64,000 nt of DNA from assembly GCF_024205705.1 (NCBI RefSeq), contig NZ_CP073115.1, forward strand, positions 930,001 to 994,000, in the 5' to 3' direction. This stretch comes from Neisseria subflava (GTDB lineage Bacteria; Pseudomonadota; Gammaproteobacteria; Burkholderiales; Neisseriaceae). The notes below the pieces were generated by a model. It made no database searches, was not told the DNA's origin, and saw only the letters and a program-made list of their open reading frames with translations. A program made the position numbers and the translations under genes. This document shows positions 43,268-52,077 of the stretch, one piece after another. Every line of letters begins with the position of its first letter. Position 1 is the stretch's first letter.

Positions 43268-44314
43268 TTATTCCTCAGGACGTTCGCCGTCGGTATCGTC
43301 CAATTTGCCTTCGGTTATATCGACATTGATACCGACTGCCGCACGGATTTTGGCATCGATTTCGTTGGCAATATCAGGGTTTTCTTTCAGCCAAACGCGT
43401 ACATTATCTTTACCTTGGCCGATTTTTGCGCCGTTGTAGCTGTACCATGCACCGGATTTCTCAACGATGTCGTGTTTGACGCCCAAGTCGATCAATTCGC
43501 CTTCCCAGCTGATGCCTTCGCCGTAAAGAATATCGAATTCGGCTTGACGGAACGGAGGCGCAACTTTGTTTTTGATGACTTTGACTTTGGTTTCGTTACC
43601 AATAACGTCATCGCCTTTTTTAATCTGACCGGTACGGCGGATGTCGAGGCGGACGGAGGCGTAGAATTTGAGAGCGTTACCGCCGGTCGTGGTTTCAGGG
43701 CTGCCGAACATCACGCCGATTTTCATACGGATTTGGTTAATGAAAACAACCAATGTATTGGTGCGTTTGATGTGGCCGGTCAGTTTGCGCAGGGCTTGGC
43801 TCATCAGGCGGGCTTGCAGGCCGACGTGGCTGTCGCCCATTTCGCCTTCGATCTCGGCTTTAGGCACAAGTGCGGCTACGGAGTCGACAACGACCATATC
43901 GATACCGCCGGAGCGTACTAAGGTATCGCAGATTTCCAATGCCTGTTCGCCGGTATCCGGTTGGGAGAGATAGAGTTCCTCGACTTTTACGCCGAGTTTA
44001 CGGGCGTAAATCGGGTCAAAAGCATGCTCGGCATCGATGAATGCGCAGATGCCGCCATTTTTTTGGCATTGGGCAATGGCTTCGAGACAGAGTGTGGTTT
44101 TACCGGAGGATTCCGGGCCGAAAATTTCAACCACGCGACCGCGGGGCAAACCGCCAACGCCGAGCGCCAAGTCCACGCCGAGGGAGCCGGTGGAAATAAC
44201 ATCAAGGTTTTCTTCCTGTTGGCTGCCGTCCATTTTCATGATGGAGCCTTTGCCGAAGTTTTTTTCGATTTGGGCAAGGGCGGCGGCTAAGGCTTTGCTT
44301 TTTTCGTCTGACAT
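43268..44314 (-). CDS. recA: Recombinase RecA
   Basis: The strand-exchange protein for recombination and for integrating DNA taken up in transformation. 348 residues. Walker A is GPESSGKTTLC (about 67-77). LVVFINQIRMKIGVMFGSPE is the DNA-binding L1/L2 region, and FIDAEHAFDPIYARKLG is present. The gene has GGAGAG before its ATG. No LexA-box-like sequence is visible upstream, in line with Neisseria lacking an SOS system. Confidence 0.98.
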   Translation of the reverse strand: MSDEKSKALAAALAQIEKNFGKGSIMKMDGSQQEENLDVISTGSLGVDLALGVGGLPRGRVVEIFGPESSGKTTLCLEAIAQCQKNGGICAFIDAEHAFDPIYARKLGVKVEELYLSQPDTGEQALEICDTLVRSGGIDMVVVDSVAALVPKAEIEGEMGDSHVGLQARLMSQALRKLTGHIKRTNTLVVFINQIRMKIGVMFGSPETTTGGNALKFYASVRLDIRRTGQIKKGDDVIGNETKVKVIKNKVAPPFRQAEFDILYGEGISWEGELIDLGVKHDIVEKSGAWYSYNGAKIGQGKDNVRVWLKENPDIANEIDAKIRAAVGINVDITEGKLDDTDGERPEE

Positions 44315-44404
44315 GTTTTCTCTCCGAAAGGAAATATGAATCGCTAAGAATTTATTTAGCTATTATCGCATAAATTAAGAAAAAGTATAGTTTTATTTTT
44401 ATTT

Positions 44405-44446
44405 TTCAGACGGCCTGTGTTTTTTGTATGCAACAGGCCGTCTGAA
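44405..44446. terminator. DUS hairpin between aroA and recA
   Basis: TTCAGACGGCCTGTG (44405 on) and CAACAGGCCGTCTGAA (to 44446) form a hairpin in the gap after aroA and before recA. Confidence 0.7.
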
Positions 44447-44461
44447 ACTTTGAATAATCAA

Positions 44462-45754
44462 TCAGTTGGTCAATGATGCAAAAACTTGGAAATAGTCGGG
44501 GAAAGTTTTATGCGTACATTTCGGGTCGTTGATGATGATGGGGACGCCCAAAAGCGAAGCCAGAGAGAAACACATGGCCATGCGGTGGTCGTCATAAGTA
44601 TCGATGACGGCATCGGGAGTAAGTCTTTCGGGCGGCGTGATATGGATGGCTTCGGCTTCTTCAACGACTTCTGCACCCAGTTTGCGCAGTTCGGTTGCCA
44701 TGGCGGCGATACGGTCGGTTTCTTTGACGCGCCATGAGCCGATATTGCGCAGGGTGCAGGGCTGTTTGGTGGCCAGTGCGACGATAGCCAGAGTCATGGC
44801 CGCATCAGGAATATGGTTGGCATCCAAATCAAAAGCCTGAATCTTGCGCTCGGCAGGGCGGGAAATTTCAACAAAATTTTCGCCCCAAATGACATCTGCA
44901 CCGATTTTCTCCAGTTCACGCGCAAAGGCAACGTCGCCTTGAATGCTGTGTGCGCCGATGCCGGTCACGCGGATGGGTGTACCGGCAATCAGACCTGCAC
45001 CTAAGAAATAAGACGCGCTGGAGGCATCGCCTTCTACATATAAATGTTCGGGCGCATGATATTTGGCACCGGCCGGGATTTTAAATACACGGTAGTCTTC
45101 ATTGATGATATTTACACCGAACTGCGCCATCAGCTTGAGCGTGATATCGATATAAGGTTTGGAAATCAATTCGCCTACCATGTGGATTTCAAAAGCTTGT
45201 CCGGTCAAGGGCAAAGCCATCAGCAGGGCGGTCAGGAATTGGCTGGAAACATTGCCTTTAATCGGAATAACGCGCTCGCCGTTGTCTTGGCGTTTGCCGA
45301 TCTGAAGCGGAGGATAGTTTTCATTGCCCAGATATTGTACGTCCGCGCCTGCAATGCGCAGCGCATCCACCAAATCGCCGATGGGGCGTTCGTGCATACG
45401 CGGCACGCCATGCAGATGATAGTCGCCGCCCAAAACGGCAAGTGCGGCAGTCAAAGGACGGAATGCCGTACCGGCGTTGCCTAAAAATAAATCGGCAGTT
45501 TGGTTGGGAAAGCGGCCGCCGGTGCCATGAACTTTCAGACGGCCTTCAGGTAAAGATTCAATTTGTACGCCGAGTTTGTCGAGTGCTTCAAGCATTCGGT
45601 CGGTATCGTCGGATTTGAGCAAAGAATGAATTTCGCAAACATTGTCGGAGAGTGCGGCCAAGAGTAGCGTGCGGTTGCTGATGCTTTTGGAACCGGGCAG
45701 GGCAACGGTGGAAGGCTTGAGTGTAGAAGCGGGCAGGCGGATGGATTCGGTCAT
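44462..45754 (-). CDS. aroA: EPSP synthase
   Basis: The sixth shikimate-pathway step, joining shikimate-3-phosphate and PEP. 430 residues with the conserved VALPGSKSISNRTLLLAALS, LFLGNAGTAFRPLTAALAVL (Gly and Thr of the PEP site) and ETDRIAAMATELRKLG. The ATG at 45754 (MTESIRLP) matches the usual start; the frame continues upstream to 45808 without family support. A DUS in frame is read as EGRLKVH. Confidence 0.95.
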   Translation of the reverse strand: MTESIRLPASTLKPSTVALPGSKSISNRTLLLAALSDNVCEIHSLLKSDDTDRMLEALDKLGVQIESLPEGRLKVHGTGGRFPNQTADLFLGNAGTAFRPLTAALAVLGGDYHLHGVPRMHERPIGDLVDALRIAGADVQYLGNENYPPLQIGKRQDNGERVIPIKGNVSSQFLTALLMALPLTGQAFEIHMVGELISKPYIDITLKLMAQFGVNIINEDYRVFKIPAGAKYHAPEHLYVEGDASSASYFLGAGLIAGTPIRVTGIGAHSIQGDVAFARELEKIGADVIWGENFVEISRPAERKIQAFDLDANHIPDAAMTLAIVALATKQPCTLRNIGSWRVKETDRIAAMATELRKLGAEVVEEAEAIHITPPERLTPDAVIDTYDDHRMAMCFSLASLLGVPIIINDPKCTHKTFPDYFQVFASLTN

Positions 45755-46054
45755 GGCTGGACTAAGCTCGTTTGAATTGTAAATTAGACCGATATTATAC
45801 GCAGGCAAAGGCCGTCTGAAAAATGAAGAGGGCGCAATTTATTTGTGAAAAAATGAATTTTTATATCGTTACACAATTTTCCAATCATTTATTTTGAAAT
45901 TTTCTGCTCCTGTTTTGTGTTTGCCGCTATAACTTATTTTGTTGTGGCAGGTATATAACCAAACACCATAAGAAAATCAGAAACCATTCTTTCCTATTTT
46001 TTCAGACGGCCTTTAATATCGGCGGACAATCATTGATAAAGCAAGAGCACGACC

Positions 46055-47452
46055 ATGAGCCATTATCCTTTGTTTGCCGATTTGAGAAACCGTCCTGTTT
46101 TACTGGCAGGTGCGGGCAAGGTTGCCGAGCGCAAGGCGGAAAGCCTGTTGTCTGCCGGAGCGCGCGTGCGCGTTGTTGCGGAAACTTTGAATCCTCAGTT
46201 TCAGCAATGGGCGGACGAAGGGAAAATAGTTTGGCTGGGCGGCTTGTTTGAAGAAGCCATGTTGGACGAGGTGTATTTCGTTATTGCGGCGACGGATGAC
46301 GGTATATTTAACCGCTGTGTTTTTGAAGCGGCGGAGCGACGGGCGAAATTGTGCAATACGGTGGATACGGCGGACTTGTGTTCGTTTATTGTGCCTGCCG
46401 TGGTGGATAGGGGGTCGTTGAAGATAGCCATATCCAGCGGTGGGACTGCGCCTGTATTGGCACGGAAATGGCGGCAGATTATTGAAACATTGATTCCGTT
46501 GCATACGGGCACGATGGCGCATATTGCCGGCAAATGGCGCGAAAAGGTTAAGCAAGCGCTGAATAATGTCGAACAACGCCGTTATTTTTGGGAGAAGTTG
46601 TTTGACGGCCGTTTTGGTATTTTTGCGGCTCAAAACAATATCAAAGCGGCAGAACGTGAATTGATCACGCAGTTAAACCGGGAAACGCCGTTTGGCGGTG
46701 AAGTGGTTTTGGTGGGCGCAGGGCCGGGCGATCCGGGCTTGCTGACCATACATGCTTTGCAGGCGATACAGGCTGCGGATACAGTGTTTTACGATGCTTT
46801 GGTGTCGGATGAGATTTTGGCGATGGTGCGTAAAGATGCGGTGAAAATCAGCGTGGGCAAACGTGCCGGTGCGCACCATGTCCAGCAGGAAGAAACCAAC
46901 CGTCTATTGGTTGAACACGCTCAAAAAGGCGAGCGCGTAGTGAGGTTGAAAGGCGGCGATCCTTTTGTATTCGGGCGCGGCGGGGAGGAAGTGCAAACCC
47001 TGCATCAGGCCGGGGTCGCCTACCGCATTGTGCCGGGCATTACTGCCGCGCTTGGTGCCACTGCTTATGCCGGTATTCCGTTAACTCATCGCGATTGCGC
47101 CCAAAGTGCTTTATTTGTGACCGGCCACAGCAAACACGAGGGCAATCAGCCTGATTGGCAGACTTTGGCTTTAAGCCGCCAAACGTTGGTGATCTATATG
47201 GGGACGCTTAAAGCGACCGAGATTGCGGAAAAGCTGATGGCTTATGGCAGGCAGCCTTCTACACCTGTTGCTGTGATTTCCAATGGGACTTTACACAATC
47301 AAACCGTGCGAACAGGCCGTCTGAAAGATTTGGGCTTGCTGGCTGCCGAAGCAGAGCGTCCTGCTTTAATGGTAATTGGCGAAGTGGTTGCCCTGCGCGA
47401 TGAGATGAAATGGTTTGGGGAATTTGTCGAATGCTATGAAGAAGCTGCGTAA
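46055..47452 (+). CDS. cysG: Siroheme synthase CysG (trifunctional)
   Basis: Makes siroheme for sulfite reductase. The N-terminal half (1-200) is the NAD-dependent dehydrogenase/ferrochelatase, with VLLAGAGKVAERKAESLLSA; the C-terminal half (about 215-460) is the uroporphyrinogen-III methyltransferase, with EVVLVGAGPGDPGLLTIHAL and VRLKGGDPFVFGRGGEEV. 465 residues. The 300-base gap before it is AT-rich with single uptake sequences at 45809-45820 and 46001-46012; a CysB-type site is possible but not obvious. Confidence 0.95.
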   Translation: MSHYPLFADLRNRPVLLAGAGKVAERKAESLLSAGARVRVVAETLNPQFQQWADEGKIVWLGGLFEEAMLDEVYFVIAATDDGIFNRCVFEAAERRAKLCNTVDTADLCSFIVPAVVDRGSLKIAISSGGTAPVLARKWRQIIETLIPLHTGTMAHIAGKWREKVKQALNNVEQRRYFWEKLFDGRFGIFAAQNNIKAAERELITQLNRETPFGGEVVLVGAGPGDPGLLTIHALQAIQAADTVFYDALVSDEILAMVRKDAVKISVGKRAGAHHVQQEETNRLLVEHAQKGERVVRLKGGDPFVFGRGGEEVQTLHQAGVAYRIVPGITAALGATAYAGIPLTHRDCAQSALFVTGHSKHEGNQPDWQTLALSRQTLVIYMGTLKATEIAEKLMAYGRQPSTPVAVISNGTLHNQTVRTGRLKDLGLLAAEAERPALMVIGEVVALRDEMKWFGEFVECYEEAA

Positions 47453-47469
47453 AGAGGATTGATCAAACA

Positions 47470-47500
47470 AGGCCGTCTGAATATTGGTTTCAGACGGCCT
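47470..47500. terminator. DUS hairpin after cysG
   Basis: AGGCCGTCTGAA (47470-47481) and TTCAGACGGCCT (47489-47500) form a hairpin between the convergent cysG and Nudix genes. Confidence 0.75.
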
Positions 47501-47504
47501 TGCC

Positions 47505-48110
47505 TTATTTAAAAGCTTGGCAATATTGCTGATAACGTTCTGCCAGTCCATATAGGATGATTGCTGTCAGCCCCCAAATGTCGTAGTGTCGGAAAGGCAG
47601 GGCGGGGAGGGCGAGGGTTTGATTGTTGTGATGAAGTTGACGGAATGTGTAGTTTTGCAGGTTTAAGGCGAAGTCTAAAGGCAGATAAAAAATTTCAGCT
47701 ACTTCGTCGGGATTGGCTTTAGGGTTGACGGGCTGGGTGCAAATTGCCGGAACAGGCGTAACACGATAGCCGGAAGGCGTGTCATAAAAGGGTAGCGGCG
47801 CAAAAGTCTGCCATGCGGCAATCGGAATGGCGGTTTCTTCATAAGCTTCTCTTAACGCCGTTGCCGTTAGGCTGTCGTCTTGGGTATCTTTGCGGCCGCC
47901 GGCAAAGGCGATTTGTCCGGTGTGCTGCCTTAAGGTCTCGGCCCTTTTGGTCAGTAAAATTTGCCACGCTCCTTCATGCAAGACAATGCCGACCAAAACG
48001 GCTGCTTCTTTGACTGTGTGGGCAGTAACTAATTGATTGCGCTCTGCTTGCATACGGCTGCTGAAGTGTGAAGCTTGAGTTAAGAAATGGATAAGGTGGT
48101 CGGTATTCAT
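47505..48110 (-). CDS. Nudix hydrolase, CoA-pyrophosphatase (NudL-like)
   Basis: A 201-residue Nudix protein. LLTKRAETLRQHTGQIAFAGG carries the extra motif of the NudL/CoA-pyrophosphatase group ahead of the box GGRKDTQDDSLTATALREAYEET (split here; the REAYEE glutamates bind metal). Likely hydrolyses CoA or its oxidised forms. It stands alone between convergent neighbours. Confidence 0.88.
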   Translation of the reverse strand: MNTDHLIHFLTQASHFSSRMQAERNQLVTAHTVKEAAVLVGIVLHEGAWQILLTKRAETLRQHTGQIAFAGGRKDTQDDSLTATALREAYEETAIPIAAWQTFAPLPFYDTPSGYRVTPVPAICTQPVNPKANPDEVAEIFYLPLDFALNLQNYTFRQLHHNNQTLALPALPFRHYDIWGLTAIILYGLAERYQQYCQAFK

Positions 48111-48286
48111 TTTTGGTGCTGATCGTTTTATGCAGATGAGGATTACACAAGGTTTACGGTTGCTGTGTCAACAAAATAGGGTGCATGTGTTACAGTTATG
48201 CCTGAATGATAAATAAAGCTTTGCGTCTGTTTTGCAAGTGCTTAAGGCCGTCTGAAGATGCCGGCAGGTTCTCAAAAAGGATAGTT

Positions 48287-50149
48287 ATGTTGTTTTCCCC
48301 ATCCCGTATTCGAGTAGCAGCTGCGGCTGTCATGATGTTGTTCGCTACACAAACTTTTGCTGCGCCCGGCGATTCAAATGCAGTTTTTGAATCGGCTAAG
48401 ATTATCAAAAAGAAAAGCCGTGCCGACCGTTTTTCTCCCGAAGAGCGCGAGCAGGAGCGGATACGTCTGTTGGGTATACAAAACCGCACCTCGCAGGTTT
48501 TCACTTTGTTAAATTCAGAACTGGCCCTGCAAAAGGGCGATGCGGCTTCTGCGCTGTTTACTTATATTTTGACGTTGCATCGCACCAAATCTCCCGAAGT
48601 GGCCGAACGCGCTTTGGAGATGGCGGTCTCTTTAAACGCCTTTGAACAGGCTGAAGCCATTTACCAAAAATGGCGAGAAATCGAGCCGGAGCCAGGTGAA
48701 GCACAAAAGCGTATGACTTGGTTGCGCAATTTGCTGCTAGGCAAAGCCGATAAGAATTTAAGCGGATTGGATAAGGTAATTGCTGGCGGTAGTGAAGATG
48801 AGCAAAAGCGCGTGTTCCTGCTTTTGGCACAAACCGCTGCCCAACAGCCGAATCTGACCAGCGATGCGGTCAAACAGGTGCATAAAACGGCACTAAATTA
48901 TAAAGACTTCCCTGAAGCGGCGATTGCGGATGCAATTTTTAGTGCAAAAGATGGTCAAAAGAAACACGCCATTGCGGCATTGCAGCGATTGGCTAAGTTA
49001 GACAATGAAATTTTGCCGCCGACTTTTGTCACGTTGCGGCTGATGGCGCAACGGCATCCTGATATTTTGGACGGCTTCTTCAAAGATACAGACACCAAAA
49101 CCTTATCTCCGATTTGGCAGGAGTTGGACATCGCCAATTTGATCGCCCATGGCCAAAATAATAAGGCATTCAAGCGTTTGCAGACTTTGTTGGAAGAAAA
49201 CCCAAACCCTGATTTGTATATTCAGGCCGCCTTATTGTCAGCCAGCAAGACGGAAAATATTTCTGCGGTAAACAGCTATCTGGAAAAGGCTTATAAAGCC
49301 GGTACGGAAGAGCAGCGCAGCCGTGCGGCGTTGATTGGTGCGGTTTCTTACAATGATGCAGAGGATTTTGCCAAAGCCAAACAATGGCTGGACAAGGTAA
49401 CGGCAACGGCTTATACGTTTGATAAAACCATTTTGGCTGCTTCCATCGAAGCCAAACAGGGCAACCATAAAGAGGCTTGGGCTTTGGTGCAACGTGCACA
49501 AAAAATGCCCGAGCAAAGAGGACGTTATTTTGAAGCCGGTGATTTGCTGAATACGGCTTTGTTTGTATTGTCTAAAAATACCAATCTTCAAGAATCGTTG
49601 AACGCTTTGAACAGCTTGGTAAATTCCACCGAAAAATCCTTGAAAACCCAAGCTTCTCCAGAGTTGCTTGCCAATGTGCTGTATCAGCGTTCGATGGTGT
49701 ATGAGAAGCTGAATCAGCCAGGCAAGGCGATTGCCGATTTGCGCCGTGTGGTAGAGCTGTATCCGGATAATCCGCACGGTTGGAATGCTTTGGGCTATAC
49801 CTTGCTGTCCAACGGCAAGGATTTGGAAGAAGCGTTTAAAATGGTTCAGACGGCCTATCAAATGGAGCCGGAAAGCGCAGCCATTAATGATAGTGTAGGC
49901 TGGGCTTATTATCTTAAAGGTGATGCGCAAATGGCGCTTCCATATATCCAATATGCCTATGAAAAAGAACCTGAAGCCGAAGTTGCCGCGCATTTGGGCG
50001 AAGTCCTATGGACGCTTGGAGACCAAGATAAGGCCAAACAAATCTGGAATGACGGTTTGAAACGCGGAAGCAATCTCCGAGTATTAAAAGAGACAATGTC
50101 CAAATTTGGTATAACGTCCAGTAAACCGCATATTCAAAAACACAAATAA
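48287..50149 (+). CDS. Secreted tetratricopeptide-repeat protein
   Basis: A 620-residue protein with a signal peptide (residues 1-24, ending FATQTFA|APGD) and many TPR-like helices: ALFTYILTLHRTKSPEVAER, AVSLNAFEQAEAIYQKWREI, AIADLRRVVELYPDNPHGWN and AAHLGEVLWTLGDQDKAKQI. The last part (about 500-600) is the most regular TPR block. Probably periplasmic or outer-membrane linked, part of the unit with lolB, as in other Neisseria, where it is of unknown function. Start 48287 has AAAAAGG 7 bases upstream; the frame to 48206 runs through a DUS. Confidence 0.85.
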   Translation: MLFSPSRIRVAAAAVMMLFATQTFAAPGDSNAVFESAKIIKKKSRADRFSPEEREQERIRLLGIQNRTSQVFTLLNSELALQKGDAASALFTYILTLHRTKSPEVAERALEMAVSLNAFEQAEAIYQKWREIEPEPGEAQKRMTWLRNLLLGKADKNLSGLDKVIAGGSEDEQKRVFLLLAQTAAQQPNLTSDAVKQVHKTALNYKDFPEAAIADAIFSAKDGQKKHAIAALQRLAKLDNEILPPTFVTLRLMAQRHPDILDGFFKDTDTKTLSPIWQELDIANLIAHGQNNKAFKRLQTLLEENPNPDLYIQAALLSASKTENISAVNSYLEKAYKAGTEEQRSRAALIGAVSYNDAEDFAKAKQWLDKVTATAYTFDKTILAASIEAKQGNHKEAWALVQRAQKMPEQRGRYFEAGDLLNTALFVLSKNTNLQESLNALNSLVNSTEKSLKTQASPELLANVLYQRSMVYEKLNQPGKAIADLRRVVELYPDNPHGWNALGYTLLSNGKDLEEAFKMVQTAYQMEPESAAINDSVGWAYYLKGDAQMALPYIQYAYEKEPEAEVAAHLGEVLWTLGDQDKAKQIWNDGLKRGSNLRVLKETMSKFGITSSKPHIQKHK

Positions 50150-50156
50150 AACCAAC

Positions 50157-50191
50157 AGGCCGTCTGAAAAGCGTTTGATTTCAGACGGCCT
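50157..50191. terminator. DUS hairpin between TPR gene and lolB
   Basis: AGGCCGTCTGAA (50157-50168) and TTCAGACGGCCT (50180-50191) lie in the 56-base gap, only 14 bases before the lolB start codon; read-through or a new promoter must serve lolB. Confidence 0.6.
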
Positions 50192-50205
50192 ATGAAGGAA
50201 TATCC

Positions 50206-50790
50206 ATGAATTTAAAACAAATATCATCGGTTACAGCCTTATTGCTTTTGGCTGCCTGTGCGCAGCCAAACTTGCCTCAGCAAAACAGTTGGCAAGCGGC
50301 CGAACAGGTGCAGGATTTTAGCGCAGACGGTCGTTTGGCTGTCAAAGTGGAAGGCAAAGGCTCTTATGCCAATTTTGACTGGACTTATCAGAACGCGGTT
50401 CAAACCATTGATGTCAATACACCGTTGGGCAATACCGTAGGCCAGCTGTGTCAAGATAGCGAAGGCGTATTGGCAGTAGACAGTAAGGGTAAGGTTTATC
50501 AGGCGGAAACGGCTGAGGAATTGAGCAGACAGCTTTTAGGCTTTGCTTTGCCGGTTCAATATCTGCATATTTGGGCGGATGGTAAACGCGTTGCCAATGC
50601 GCCATACAAAATCCTGCCTGATGGCCGTCTGAAGCAGTTTGACTGGACAATATTGCGCACTTTAAATAGTTCAGGACAGCCGAAAACGCTTCAACTTGAG
50701 AATGCCAAGTTTAATATCCGCTTGGTGTTCGATACAGTAAATCACTCTTTGGATAAGAATGGACAAACCCGATGCGCAGCACGCAAATAG
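50206..50790 (+). CDS. lolB: Outer-membrane lipoprotein receptor LolB
   Basis: Receives lipoproteins from LolA and inserts them in the outer membrane. 194 residues, itself a lipoprotein with lipobox LAAC (Cys at residue 18). The fold contains DGRLAVKVEGKGSYANFDWTY (split: start of the LolB sheet) and NAPYKILPDGRLKQFDWTIL. An uptake sequence is read as DGRLKQ. The ispE gene follows after 8 bases. Confidence 0.88.
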   Translation: MNLKQISSVTALLLLAACAQPNLPQQNSWQAAEQVQDFSADGRLAVKVEGKGSYANFDWTYQNAVQTIDVNTPLGNTVGQLCQDSEGVLAVDSKGKVYQAETAEELSRQLLGFALPVQYLHIWADGKRVANAPYKILPDGRLKQFDWTILRTLNSSGQPKTLQLENAKFNIRLVFDTVNHSLDKNGQTRCAARK

Positions 50791-50798
50791 AGGATGCC

Positions 50799-51647
50799 AT
50801 GTCTGTTTCAGAGGGAATTCAAGCCTTTCCTGCGCCGGCCAAATTAAATTTGGATTTGAGGATTACCGGCCGCAGGAGCGATGGTTATCATAATTTGGAA
50901 AGTATTTTCTGTTTGATCGGCTTATACGATACCGTTCATCTGAAAATGCGTACTGATGGGCAGATTATTCTGCATACGCCGATTGAAGGGCTTGAGCCCG
51001 AACAGGACTTGACTTATCGGGCGGCTAAATTATTGCTGCCATATGCAAGTGTGCCGCACGGCATTGAAATTTGGTTGGATAAAGTGATTCCGACCGGAGG
51101 CGGATTGGGCGGTGGAAGCTCTGATGCGGCCACAGTCTTAATGGTTTTAAACCGATGGTGGCAATGTGGTTTGAGCAGGCAGCAACTGATTGATTTAGGT
51201 GTAAGTCTTGGTGCGGATGTTCCTTTTTTTATTTTTGGCAGAAGTGCTTTTGCCAAAGGCGTAGGCGAGAAGCTGGCTGAAATAGATGTCCCTAAACAAT
51301 GGTATGTTATCGTTAAGCCCCCCGTCCATGTGGCAACAGCTAAAATTTTTGCACATGAAGGCTTGACACGTGATTCCAAACCCAGCATAATGCCGACTTT
51401 CCAATCGTTACAGCCGTTTCAAAATGATATGCAGGCGGTTGTGTTTCAGGAATATCCTGAAGTTTGGAAGGCTTATGTTGAGTTATCCCAATATGGTTAT
51501 ACATTAATGACCGGTTCTGGAGCTTGTTTGTTTATAGCAAGTGCATCTCATCAAGAAGCAAATACAATTTACCAACAGGTTTCTCAATTATATGAAGCTT
51601 ATTGTGTGGAAGGATTAGATATTCATCCGCTGTTTCATATGATTTAG
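50799..51647 (+). CDS. ispE: 4-diphosphocytidyl-2-C-methylerythritol kinase
   Basis: A GHMP kinase of the methylerythritol phosphate route to isoprenoids. 282 residues. ATP motif PTGGGLGGGSSDAATVL (about 95-111), substrate region APAKLNLDLRITGRRSDGYH near the start, and LMTGSGACLFI at the end. The ATG at 50799 has AGGA four bases before it; a longer frame from 50772 overlaps lolB. The tRNA-Gln genes begin 5 bases after its stop. Confidence 0.95.
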   Translation: MSVSEGIQAFPAPAKLNLDLRITGRRSDGYHNLESIFCLIGLYDTVHLKMRTDGQIILHTPIEGLEPEQDLTYRAAKLLLPYASVPHGIEIWLDKVIPTGGGLGGGSSDAATVLMVLNRWWQCGLSRQQLIDLGVSLGADVPFFIFGRSAFAKGVGEKLAEIDVPKQWYVIVKPPVHVATAKIFAHEGLTRDSKPSIMPTFQSLQPFQNDMQAVVFQEYPEVWKAYVELSQYGYTLMTGSGACLFIASASHQEANTIYQQVSQLYEAYCVEGLDIHPLFHMI

Positions 51648-51652
51648 TAAGT

Positions 51653-51728
51653 TGGGGAGTCGTCAAGCGGTTAAGACACTGGATTTTGATTCCAGCATGC
51701 GAAGGTTCGAATCCTTCCTCCCCAGCCA
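51653..51728 (+). tRNA. tRNA-Gln (anticodon TTG), copy 1
   Basis: A 76-base tRNA with CCA encoded. Acceptor TGGGGAG pairs with CTCCCCA, the anticodon stem loop is CTGGATTTTGATTCCAG with TTG, and the T-loop holds GGTTCGAATCC. U1-A72 and the discriminator G are identity marks of tRNA-Gln. Confidence 0.97.
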
Positions 51729-51738
51729 AACCCTTTGT

Positions 51739-51814
51739 TGGGGAGTCGTCAAGCGGTTAAGACACTGGATTTTGATTCCAGCATGCGAAGGTTCGAATCC
51801 TTCCTCCCCAGCCA
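51739..51814 (+). tRNA. tRNA-Gln (anticodon TTG), copy 2
   Basis: Identical in sequence to copy 1, after a 10-base spacer (AAACCCTTTG...). CCA is encoded. Confidence 0.97.
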
Positions 51815-51825
51815 ACACCCTTTAT

Positions 51826-51901
51826 TGGGGAGTCGTCAAGCGGTTAAGACACTGGATTTTGATTCCAGCATGCGAAGGTTCGAATCCTTCCTCCCCAGCC
51901 A
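51826..51901 (+). tRNA. tRNA-Gln (anticodon TTG), copy 3
   Basis: Identical to copies 1 and 2, after an 11-base spacer. CCA is encoded. A terminator follows directly. Confidence 0.97.
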
Positions 51902-51904
51902 AAT

Positions 51905-51936
51905 AAAAGCGTGTAAGTTCTCTTACACGCTTTTTT
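51905..51936 (+). terminator. Terminator of the tRNA-Gln cluster
   Basis: AAAAGCGTGTAAG (51905-51917), loop TTCT, CTTACACGCTTTT with six T residues (51922-51936): a textbook rho-independent terminator right after the third tRNA. Confidence 0.92.
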
Positions 51937-52077
51937 ACGCTAAGAACGAAATAACGCTGAAAAACTTTTTTTTACCCGTCTTTACGCGTATAATCGCGTA
52001 ATTAGTGTCTTAGACATAGGGCAAAGGGAAGCGTAATGTTTTCTGCGCGTAAATCAAATTTAGAATCAGGTGAAGAT

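Noticed and set aside
44315..44404. LexA box before recA
   Set aside because: No CTGT-N8-ACAG palindrome found; Neisseria is not known to have LexA.
51653..51901. Direct repeats of about 87 bases looked like a CRISPR array
   Set aside because: They are three complete tRNA-Gln genes with cloverleaf pairing and CCA, and the spacers are only 10-11 bases long.
52036..52077. Leader peptide or longer prs start at 52036
   Set aside because: It has a ribosome-binding site and is in frame, but family length supports 52078; left as an alternative in the prs entry.
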